This document shows positions 5,999-11,266 of a stretch of DNA of 11,266 bases, in pieces. The notes under the pieces are model-generated. The model saw only the letters and a program-made list of their open reading frames with translations, searched no databases and had not been told where the DNA came from. The stretch's first letter is position 1. Every line of letters begins with the position of its first letter. A program made the position numbers and the translations under genes. Origin of the DNA: an uncultured Vogesella sp. (lineage in GTDB: Bacteria > Pseudomonadota > Gammaproteobacteria > Burkholderiales > Chromobacteriaceae); the NCBI GenBank assembly GCA_946479405.1, contig CAMLGD010000099.1, positions 1 to 11,266 of the forward strand. Reading direction: 5' to 3'.

Positions 5999-6288
5999 GC
6001 ATGCCAGCGTCCGTCGCACGCCGGAGCATGGCACTGGCCGAGGGCGGCCAGTGCCAGTCCGCGGCAATTGCACGCCACCTTGTCCCGGTACCAGGCAAAC
6101 GGCACCCGTTCATGCTGCCGCCAAGCTGCCGTGGCCAGCAGCTTGCGGCCAAAAGCCATACCTCCCGGTCCGCCGCCGCACAGTCCCAGCAGTGGTAGTT
6201 CGCTCCGCGCGGGCGGAAACGGCCGCCGGCGCTGCATCAGCACATACCCCGGCTCGACGGCTTCGCGACGCACGCCCGCACTCCGCAT
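5999..6288 (-). pseudogene. Leftward open frame, possible gene remnant
   Basis: A leftward frame opens with an ATG at 6288 (stop codon upstream at 6321-6319) and stays open to 5866. That end would run through the YdcH terminator and into the YdcH gene antisense. Over 5999-6288 it uses mainly CTG for leucine and G or C in about three quarters of third positions, as a coding region here might. It contains segments such as LPLLGLCGGGPGG and VPFAWYRDKVAC. There is no Shine-Dalgarno, the third-position bias is lower than in the neighbours, and I recognise no family. It may be a decayed gene or chance; confidence is low. Confidence 0.2.
6029..6056. repeat. Perfect 11-bp inverted repeat
   Basis: TGGCACTGGCC (6029-6039) and GGCCAGTGCCA (6046-6056) pair perfectly around the six-base loop GAGGGC. 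No T tract follows on either strand, so it is not a standard terminator. It lies 30 bases past the YdcH terminator in a stretch without a convincing gene. Confidence 0.6.
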
Positions 6289-6493
6289 AGCGCGATGCCA
6301 CCATACAAACGTAGCGGTTTATGTCAGTTTGGCGACAATTTGCCACTCGCCAATATCTTAAAGTCATAACTTGCAGATGAGTTAATCATTTACAAGCTGA
6401 CAATGGCTTATAGTTTATAGAAATACCGGCCGCCCCCAGCGCCGCCAACCGGCCAGCCGGCACCACAACACAGATTTTTGGGAATGAGCGCTC
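6289..6493. promoter_or_regulatory. AT-rich upstream region of the receiver-TPR gene
   Basis: This is the most AT-rich part of the window. It contains a dyad, TTGGCGA (6329-6335) and TCGCCAA (6347-6353), with an 11-base spacer, followed by TTTACAAG and TTATAGTTTATAG tracts (about 6390-6420) that could supply promoter boxes. I cannot settle on one -35/-10 pair: the TATAGT and TATAGA candidates lack good partners at 16-18 bases. No gene is seen here. Confidence 0.4.
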
Positions 6494-8101
6494 GTGAGTG
6501 AGTTGAACGAAAAAACCACTGTCCTGATCGTCGATGATTCATTGACCATCCGACAGTCGCTGCGCGCGATGCTGGGCAATGTCGACATTACCCGTTCCGA
6601 GGTATGCGCCAACGCCGCCGATGCCCTCAGCCGGCTGAAAAACCGCCAGTTCGATGTAGTGCTGTGCGATTACCACCTGGGCGAAGGCATGAACGGGCAG
6701 GAGATTCTGGAGCAGCTGCGCAGCTCCGGCTCCTTTCCGCTGACCTCGGTGTGGATCATGATCACCGGCGAGCGCAGCTACGAGCGGGTGGTGGCGGCAG
6801 CCGAGGTCGCCCCAGACGATTACATTCTCAAGCCGTTCTCCAGCCAGATGCTGCTGGACCGCATGCACCTGGCGTTTACCCGCAAGTTCTTCCTGCGTCC
6901 GGCGCACGAGGCGCTGATGAGCGGCCGCGAGAAAGAAGCCATCGAGCTGCTGCAGGAGTTGCTGCCCAAGGCCGACACCATGGTGAAAAAGCTGGATGTG
7001 CTGCGGCTGCTGGCCGAAACCCATCTGGCGCAGGAGCAATACGATGCCGCCGCCAAGCGCTACGGCGAGATCATGCAGCTGCGGGTGATCCCGTGGGCCA
7101 AGATGGGCATGGCACGCATCCTGCACGCGCAGGACAAGCCGGAGGAAAGCTCGGCGCTGCTGCAGGAAATCATCGAGGAAGCGCCGCACTACACCGATGC
7201 CTATGACACGCTGGCGCACAATCTGGCGCGTTGCGGCCAGTTTGCCGAGTCGCTGGCAGTGCTGGAAAAAGCGGTGTCGCTGTCGCCGCGCAACTTCCGC
7301 CGCCTGTGCCTGGCCGGCGAAAGCGCGCTGAACTCCGGCGACCCGGCCAAGGCGGCGCAATTCCTGGAAAAAGCGGTACAGGTTGGCCGCAACAACAGCG
7401 CCTTCGGCCCGGATGTGCTGGTGGACCTGCTGCAGGCGCACAGCGAGGCCGGCAACACCGACAAGATGGACCAGATCGCCAACCAGCTGTCGAATATGTT
7501 CAAGAACGGGCAGGACGCCTTCCTGCCCCATGTCTGCCGCGCCGTCAGCCTGCTGGGACGCCAGGCCCATGCCGAAGCGCAAGAATCGCTGCGCCAGGCC
7601 GCCGCCCTGCTGGGCGATGGCCGCTTGGCGTGGCGCAGCGGCGTACGCTTCCTGGAAGCGGTGGCACGCCTGCCTCCGGAGCTGGAAGGCTATTGCGGTA
7701 CGCAGTGGATACACCAGCTGGCGATGCGCTTCGTGCGCACGCACCAGGACGTGGAGCAGCTGTCGGCGATGACGCGCAAGCGCGAGGCGCTGGCGCAGAC
7801 CATCCACGATGCCTATGCCAAGCTGCAGGTCACCAACGACGAAGCAGTGGCGCTGACCAAGGACAAGAACAAGGCCGCCGCCGCACGGCTGCTGTATGAA
7901 ACGGCACGCGAGACGCTCAACGAACGCCTGGGCATGAACGCCTGTGCGCTGCTGTTGCAGCAGGGCGACGCCGAAAGTATCAAGCAGGTGCATGAAATCA
8001 TGAGCTGGCTGCCACTGGAACACGAACGGGTGCAGGGCTTCCAGCGCGTACTGGACAAGCAGAACAAGGCCGCCGCCGCGGCCGAAATCTCCGAAGAATA
8101 A
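6494..8101 (+). CDS. Response regulator: CheY-like receiver fused to TPR repeats
   Basis: A 535-residue cytoplasmic protein. Residues 8-130 are a receiver domain: acidic pair Asp14-Asp15, phosphoacceptor Asp59 (VVLCDYHL), Thr91 in MITGE and Lys113 in ILKPF. All conserved phosphorylation residues are present. The rest, about 135-520, is helical with tetratricopeptide-type repeats, clearest around 150-300, and it ends in an Ala-rich charged tail. There is no DNA-binding or enzymatic output domain, so it probably acts by protein-protein contact. The start is GTG 6494, because VLIVDD then sits at the usual distance from the N-terminus; a GGGA sequence upstream is only a weak ribosome site. No histidine kinase is adjacent, so it is an orphan regulator here. 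Family call is secure; partner and pathway are unknown. Confidence 0.92.
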   Translation: MSELNEKTTVLIVDDSLTIRQSLRAMLGNVDITRSEVCANAADALSRLKNRQFDVVLCDYHLGEGMNGQEILEQLRSSGSFPLTSVWIMITGERSYERVVAAAEVAPDDYILKPFSSQMLLDRMHLAFTRKFFLRPAHEALMSGREKEAIELLQELLPKADTMVKKLDVLRLLAETHLAQEQYDAAAKRYGEIMQLRVIPWAKMGMARILHAQDKPEESSALLQEIIEEAPHYTDAYDTLAHNLARCGQFAESLAVLEKAVSLSPRNFRRLCLAGESALNSGDPAKAAQFLEKAVQVGRNNSAFGPDVLVDLLQAHSEAGNTDKMDQIANQLSNMFKNGQDAFLPHVCRAVSLLGRQAHAEAQESLRQAAALLGDGRLAWRSGVRFLEAVARLPPELEGYCGTQWIHQLAMRFVRTHQDVEQLSAMTRKREALAQTIHDAYAKLQVTNDEAVALTKDKNKAAAARLLYETARETLNERLGMNACALLLQQGDAESIKQVHEIMSWLPLEHERVQGFQRVLDKQNKAAAAAEISEE

Positions 8102-8148
8102 GCCGTTCGGAGCGACTTTTTACCGCGGCAGCTGTCCAACCCCTCAGG

Positions 8149-8174
8149 CCTTGCGGCCAACGTTGGCCGCAAGG
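8149..8174. repeat. Perfect 26-bp palindrome, copy 2 of the TGCGGCCAACG element
   Basis: CCTTGCGGCC (8149-8158), AACGTT and GGCCGCAAGG (8165-8174) form a fully self-complementary 26-mer. Its central 20 bases equal the palindrome at 298-317. It lies between the receiver-TPR and Sel1 genes, 41 bases before the latter's ATG. No T tract follows. It could be a hairpin in the transcript or a symmetric protein site. Confidence 0.7.
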
Positions 8175-8214
8175 TGCGCCTGATGTTGCACCCGCAACCG
8201 GTAAAGGAGCGATC

Positions 8215-8850
8215 ATGCGACTGCCCTGGTTTTTGCTGCTGCTGAGCAGCCTGGCTCAGGCAGCGCCGCCGCTGCCCGATATTGAAGGCTGGCAGGATTA
8301 TCAGGCCGGGCGCTGGCAACAGGCGCGCGACCGCTTTCAGCGCGCCGCCGCCGATGGCAACCGCGTGGCGGCGTTCAATCTGGCCATCATGCACTGGCGT
8401 GGCGAATCGGTACCGGTGAACCGCGACAAGGCCATCCACTGGCTACGGGTGGCAGCGGACAGACAGCTGCCGCAAGCGCAGTACGCGCTGGGGCTGCTGT
8501 ACGAAAACGGCGATGGCGTGCCGCGCTCGCAGCCCAAGGCCACGCACTGGTTCATGCGCGCGGCGCTGCAGGGCCACCGCGTGGCGCAGCTGGATCTGGG
8601 CACCCAGTACTACCTTGGCCGTGGCGTGAAGCAGGATCTGCGCATGGCGGCGTACTGGTATCAGCAGGCCGCGGAACAGGGTGATGCCGGCGCGCAATAC
8701 CTGATCGCCAGCATGTACGAGCATGGCGACGGCGTCAGCCAGGATCTGGAAAGCGCCATCCGCTGGTATGCGCGTGCCGGGGTGCAAGGCGACGTGGCCG
8801 CCAGTCTGAAAGCCATCGCACTGGCCAGACGCGTCAGTCCGGCACCATAA
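8215..8850 (+). CDS. Secreted Sel1-repeat protein
   Basis: A 211-residue protein with an N-terminal signal peptide. The hydrophobic stretch PWFLLLLSSLAQA ends in an Ala-Gln-Ala cleavage site, probably before Ala17, so the mature protein is expected in the periplasm. Four Sel1-type repeats follow at about 52-87, 88-123, 124-159 and 160-195, each with the A-x-x-x-L-(A/G)-x-x-Y/H and GxGV/W pattern (for example AQYALGLLYENGDGV). A degenerate half repeat precedes them (23-51). Sel1 repeats are helical scaffolds for protein contacts; no enzymatic motif is seen. AAAGGAG stands before the ATG with good spacing. It lies 113 bases after the receiver-TPR gene on the same strand, so shared transcription is possible but the palindrome between them may interrupt it. 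It converges on pckG. Family is secure; function is unknown. Confidence 0.92.
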   Translation: MRLPWFLLLLSSLAQAAPPLPDIEGWQDYQAGRWQQARDRFQRAAADGNRVAAFNLAIMHWRGESVPVNRDKAIHWLRVAADRQLPQAQYALGLLYENGDGVPRSQPKATHWFMRAALQGHRVAQLDLGTQYYLGRGVKQDLRMAAYWYQQAAEQGDAGAQYLIASMYEHGDGVSQDLESAIRWYARAGVQGDVAASLKAIALARRVSPAP

Positions 8851-8877
8851 AACCATTAGCAATCAAAGCACTAGCAA

Positions 8878-8903
8878 TTCGTGACGCAATCTTGCGTCAC
8901 GAA
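8878..8903. repeat. 26-bp inverted repeat after the Sel1 gene
   Basis: TTCGTGACGCAA (8878-8889) and TTGCGTCACGAA (8892-8903) are perfect 12-bp arms around a two-base centre. The element starts 28 bases past the Sel1 stop codon. No T tract follows, so it is a poor rho-independent terminator as DNA reads; it may still be a processing hairpin or a protein site. Confidence 0.65.
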
Positions 8904-8927
8904 ACGGCTGGCAGCGCCATTTTCTGC

Positions 8928-8961
8928 CGCCAGCTGTGGATAAGGTTATCCACAGCTGGCG
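8928..8961. repeat. 34-bp inverted repeat with two perfect DnaA boxes
   Basis: The 16-bp arms 8928-8943 and 8946-8961 are perfectly complementary around GG. They contain the consensus DnaA box TTATCCACA at 8946-8954 and its complement TGTGGATAA at 8935-8943, facing each other two bases apart. The element lies between convergent genes, just before the pckG terminator. No dnaA, dnaN, rpmH or partition gene is nearby, so it is not evidently oriC. Confidence 0.75.
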
Positions 8962-8964
8962 TGG

Positions 8965-8995
8965 CAATAAAAAAGGCCGCCCCATGGGCGGCCTT
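8965..8995 (-). terminator. Rho-independent terminator of pckG
   Basis: AAGGCCGCCC (8973-8982) and GGGCGGCCTT (8986-8995) form a 10-bp stem with loop CAT. On the minus strand it is followed by TTTTATTG. It lies 18 bases past the pckG stop codon. Confidence 0.9.
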
Positions 8996-9012
8996 GCGCA
9001 TGTGGCGGCGGC

Positions 9013-10824
9013 TTAACCAGCCAGTGCGGCGGCCAGCTTGCTGCGGTGCGCGGCCAGCTGCGGCGGCAGACGGTCGGCCAGCTTGCCGAACCAGTCGTCG
9101 TGCGCAGCCAGTTCCTGCTGCCAGGCCTGCGCGTCCAGCGCCATCAGCTGCGCGAAGTGCTCGGCGCTGAATTCGTCGAGGCCGGCCCAGTTCAGGTGGC
9201 TGTATTCCGGCACCCAGCCCAGCGCATTGCGCTGCGCCTCGGCCTGGCCTTGCACGCGGCCAACCATCCACTCCAGCACACGCATATTGTCGCCGAAGCC
9301 CGGCCACAGGAACTTGCCGTCCTTGTCGGTGCGGAACCAGTTGACGCAGAAGATACGCGGCAGCTGCGACACTTTGTCCGCCATCTGCAGCCAGTGGTTG
9401 AAGTAGTCGCCCATGTGGTAGCCGCAGAACGGCAGCATGGCAAACGGGTCGCGGCGGGTGACACCCTGCGCGCCAAACGCGGCGGCAGTGGTTTCCGAGC
9501 CCATGGTGGCAGCCAGGTACACGCCTTCTTCCCAGCTGGCGGCTTCGAACACCAGCGGTACGGTGGAGGAGCGGCGGCCGCCGAAGATGAAGGCCGAGAT
9601 CGGCACACCGGCCGGATCGTTCCAGGCGGCATCCAGCGACGGGCACTGGGTTGCCGCCACGGTGAAGCGCGCGTTCGGATGCGCCGCCTTGCGGCCGCAG
9701 TCCGGCGTCCAGTCGTTACCCTGCCAGTCGATCAGGTGTGCCGGCGCCTGCTTGCTCATGCCTTCCCACCACACGTCGCCGTCATCGGTGAGCGCCACGT
9801 TGGTAAAGATCACGTTCTCACGCAGCATGGCCATGGCGTTGGGGTTGGATTTCTCCGAGGTGCCCGGCGCCACGCCGAAGTAGCCGTTTTCCGGGTTGAT
9901 GGCGTACAGCTTGCCGTCGGCAGCCGGCTTGATCCAGGCGATGTCATCGCCCACGGTGGTGACTTTCCAGCCGTCGTAGGTCTTGGGCGGAATCAGCATG
10001 GCGAAATTGGTCTTGCCGCAGGCGCTGGGGAAGGCGGCAGCGACGTAGGATTTCTCGCCCTGCGGATTTTCCACGCCCAGGATCAGCATGTGCTCGGCCA
10101 GCCAGCCCTGATCGCGGCCCATGGTGGAGGCGATGCGCAGCGCGAAGCACTTCTTGCCCAGCAGGGCGTTGCCGCCGTAGCCGGAGCCGTAGGACCAGAT
10201 TTCGCGGCTTTCCGGGAAGTGCACGATGTACTTGGTATCCGGATTGCACGGCCACGGCTTGTCGGCCTCACCTGCGGCCAACGGTGCGCCCACCGAGTGC
10301 ACGCACGGCACGAAGTCGCCGTCGGTACCCAGCACTTCGTACACGTTGCGGCCCATGCGGGTCATGATGCGCATCGATGCCACCACGTACGGCGAGTCGG
10401 TAATCTCGATGCCGACGTGGGCAATGGGCGAGCCCAGCGGCCCCATGCTGAACGGAATCACGTACATGGTGCGGCCGGCCATGCAGCCGTCGAACAGGCC
10501 GTTGAGCGTGGCGCGCATCTCTGCCGGTTGCTGCCAGTTGTTGTTGGGGCCGGCATCCTCGCGCTTGTCACTGCACACGAAGGTGCGGTCTTCCACCCGC
10601 GCCACGTCGGACGGGTCGGAGAAGGCGGCGTAGGAGTTGGGGCGCTTTTCCGGGTTCAGCTGCTTGAGGGTACCGGCGGCGACCATCTGCGCCAGCAGTT
10701 GCTGGTTCTCGGCCTCGGAACCATCCACCCAGTGGATGGCGGCCGGTTTGGTGAGGGCGGCGACTTCGGCCACCCAGTTGATCAGTTGTTGATGCTGGAT
10801 ATAGGAGGGGGCTTGCAACGACAT
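9013..10824 (-). CDS. pckG: Phosphoenolpyruvate carboxykinase (GTP)
   Basis: A 603-residue cytosolic enzyme that converts oxaloacetate and GTP to phosphoenolpyruvate, CO2 and GDP, the entry step of gluconeogenesis. Full length for the GTP-dependent family. Visible motifs: the substrate-binding region [15 protein letters not shown], the [10 protein letters not shown] loop, the kinase-1 P-loop FPSACGKTN with the family's reactive cysteine at 269 and Lys271, the metal-binding kinase-2 [20 protein letters not shown], and [14 protein letters not shown] with Arg417-Arg418. All key residues seem present. ATG 10824 was chosen over an in-frame upstream start at 10866 because AGAGGT stands just before it and the protein then begins as in the family. 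It is a single-gene leftward unit: its own terminator at 8965-8995, and a 350-base upstream gap with several dyads. Confidence 0.97.
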   Translation of the reverse strand: MSLQAPSYIQHQQLINWVAEVAALTKPAAIHWVDGSEAENQQLLAQMVAAGTLKQLNPEKRPNSYAAFSDPSDVARVEDRTFVCSDKREDAGPNNNWQQPAEMRATLNGLFDGCMAGRTMYVIPFSMGPLGSPIAHVGIEITDSPYVVASMRIMTRMGRNVYEVLGTDGDFVPCVHSVGAPLAAGEADKPWPCNPDTKYIVHFPESREIWSYGSGYGGNALLGKKCFALRIASTMGRDQGWLAEHMLILGVENPQGEKSYVAAAFPSACGKTNFAMLIPPKTYDGWKVTTVGDDIAWIKPAADGKLYAINPENGYFGVAPGTSEKSNPNAMAMLRENVIFTNVALTDDGDVWWEGMSKQAPAHLIDWQGNDWTPDCGRKAAHPNARFTVAATQCPSLDAAWNDPAGVPISAFIFGGRRSSTVPLVFEAASWEEGVYLAATMGSETTAAAFGAQGVTRRDPFAMLPFCGYHMGDYFNHWLQMADKVSQLPRIFCVNWFRTDKDGKFLWPGFGDNMRVLEWMVGRVQGQAEAQRNALGWVPEYSHLNWAGLDEFSAEHFAQLMALDAQAWQQELAAHDDWFGKLADRLPPQLAAHRSKLAAALAG

Positions 10825-11006
10825 GTTTACCTCTGCAGTTGGACAGCAGAGCAGCCGACAAAACACGCCCTTGAGCCAGACGACAGGGCGGGTCTGGTAG
10901 GCCGCCCTGAAACGGGGGCTGCGGCATTATCGCCGAGCTGTAGTCGCAAAGGTTCAGGGGCGACCGAAATATGCCGCTACACGACGCTTTTTATGCATCA
11001 CGCACG

Positions 11007-11027
11007 GCTTTTTGTTGCGCAAAAAGC
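11007..11027. repeat. Inverted repeat in the pckG upstream region
   Basis: GCTTTTTG (11007-11014) and CAAAAAGC (11020-11027) are perfect 8-bp arms around TTGCG. A second, overlapping repeat pairs TTGCGC-type arms (11015-11020 with 11026-11031 region). It lies about 190 bases before pckG. Confidence 0.45.
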
Positions 11028-11040
11028 GCAAAACAGCAGG

Positions 11041-11076
11041 TTTACGCTAACGTAAAGTAGCCTGTCGACTACTTTA
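11041..11076. promoter_or_regulatory. Two overlapping operator-like dyads upstream of pckG
   Basis: TTTACG (11041-11046) and CGTAAA (11051-11056) flank CTAA. Overlapping this, TAAAGTAG (11053-11060) and CTACTTTA (11069-11076) are perfect 8-bp arms with an 8-base spacer. The two share TAAA (11053-11056), so binding at them could be mutually exclusive. Both neighbours are leftward and the right one is terminated at 11124-11156, so any role would most likely be on pckG, about 217-252 bases away. The binding protein is unknown. Confidence 0.35.
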
Positions 11077-11123
11077 TTGCACAGCCAGGCCCCGGCATCC
11101 TGGCCATCGCTATCATCGCGGCC

Positions 11124-11156
11124 ACAAGAAAACAGCCCGGCCTGGGCCGGGCTGTT
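11124..11156 (-). terminator. Rho-independent terminator of the right-edge gene
   Basis: AACAGCCCGGC (11131-11141) and GCCGGGCTGTT (11146-11156) form a perfect 11-bp stem with loop CTGG, followed on the minus strand by TTTTCTTGTGG. It lies 20 bases past the stop codon at 11176. Confidence 0.9.
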
Positions 11157-11175
11157 GCCTGTGCGCTACGCCAGC

Positions 11176-11266
11176 CTAGCTGGTCAGCGCCGCCTCTTCG
11201 TCCGGGTCCAGCTCCTCGCCGAGGAAGCCGCCGCTCTGGTGCGCCCACAGCCGCGCGTACAGCCCG
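11176..11266 (-). CDS. C-terminal end of a protein, probably an ABC exporter (partial)
   Basis: The last 29 codons of a leftward gene cut by the right edge, in the frame starting at 11265. The peptide contains GLYARLWAHQSGGFLG followed by an acidic tail and a TAG stop at 11178-11176. GLYARLW-x-x-QSGGF is the usual ending of fused permease/ATP-binding ABC exporters (the LVxxxGxYxxLWxxQ segment after the nucleotide-binding domain). Only the tail is seen, so the subfamily cannot be named. No other frame at this edge is followed so neatly by a terminator. Confidence 0.7.
   Translation of the reverse strand, partial: GLYARLWAHQSGGFLGEELDPDEEAALTS

Larger units (their letters stand above)
10825..11123 (-). 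promoter_or_regulatory. pckG upstream and leader region
   Basis: No gene seen. The region holds an 8-bp inverted repeat (10884-10891/10902-10909, 10-base loop) about 60 bases before the pckG ATG, probably within the leader if transcription starts upstream. A GATAAT box lies near 10926-10931 on the minus strand without a good -35 partner. Further upstream are AT-rich tracts and the dyads at 11007-11027 and 11041-11076. A carbon-source-responsive promoter is plausible, but I cannot fix the start site. Confidence 0.4.

Noticed and set aside
6329..6345. Sigma54-like TGGC/TTGC promoter
   Set aside because: The distance between the GG and GC elements is one base too short, and sigma54 promoters do not tolerate that change.
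6539..8023. Long leftward open frame opposite the receiver-TPR gene
   Set aside because: Antisense artefact of high third-position GC; the plus strand encodes a complete receiver and TPR protein.
8102..8148. Terminator right after the receiver-TPR gene
   Set aside because: A short T run (8118-8122) is present, but no stem of more than three or four pairs precedes it.
8928..8961. Chromosomal or plasmid replication origin
   Set aside because: Only two DnaA boxes, no AT-rich unwinding region, and none of the usual flanking genes (dnaA, dnaN, rpmH, gidA, parA/parB, rep).
9046..11055. Long rightward open frame opposite pckG
   Set aside because: It is antisense to a full-length pckG with intact motifs. 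Its product is His/Gly/Arg-rich with no recognisable domain and it has no ribosome site.

Overview
The window looks like chromosomal DNA from a GC-rich betaproteobacterium. The GTP-type PEP carboxykinase, the YdcH-family protein, the c-di-GMP enzyme and the strong preference for G or C at third codon positions all fit the Neisseriales (a Chromobacterium/Vogesella-like lineage). That placement is inference; no rRNA or species marker is present. I see no phage, transposon, CRISPR or defence island. The genes are mostly core or regulatory housekeeping genes in single-gene transcription units.

Layout. Positions 1-14 hold the first codons of a leftward gene, behind a good ribosome site and a promoter overlapped by four ACCA motifs spaced exactly 11 bp apart. 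A strong leftward terminator at 190-232 has no obvious gene upstream of it. A leftward EamA/DMT transporter (489-1361) has its own terminator. Divergent from it is a 950-residue four-PAS GGDEF-EAL protein (1577-4429). Next come a Gly/Ala-rich 80-residue orphan protein (4702-4944), a futalosine-hydrolase-like nucleosidase (5018-5659) and a YdcH/DUF465 protein (5737-5949) with a clear terminator. An approximately 540-base stretch without a convincing gene follows. It holds a perfect 11-bp hairpin, a leftward open frame that may be a gene remnant, and an AT-rich promoter zone. Then come a receiver-TPR response regulator (6494-8101) and a secreted Sel1-repeat protein (8215-8850). These converge on leftward pckG (9013-10824). 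The convergent gap is rich in inverted repeats and includes two perfect DnaA boxes in a 34-bp inverted repeat. The right edge holds the last 29 codons of a leftward protein, probably an ABC exporter, with a strong terminator.

How the genes work together. There is little evidence of a multigene operon. Two genes concern signalling (the GGDEF-EAL enzyme and the receiver-TPR protein), but neither has its kinase or effector beside it. pckG is the gluconeogenic entry enzyme and stands alone. The futalosine-hydrolase-like gene has no other menaquinone gene nearby. No obvious new multi-gene system is visible. The items most worth a second look are non-coding: the phased operator-like array at the left edge, the orphan terminator (possible small RNA), the TGTGTC/GACACA cluster before the small Gly-rich gene, the repeated palindrome TGCGGCCAACGTTGGCCGCA, and the DnaA-box inverted repeat before the pckG terminator.
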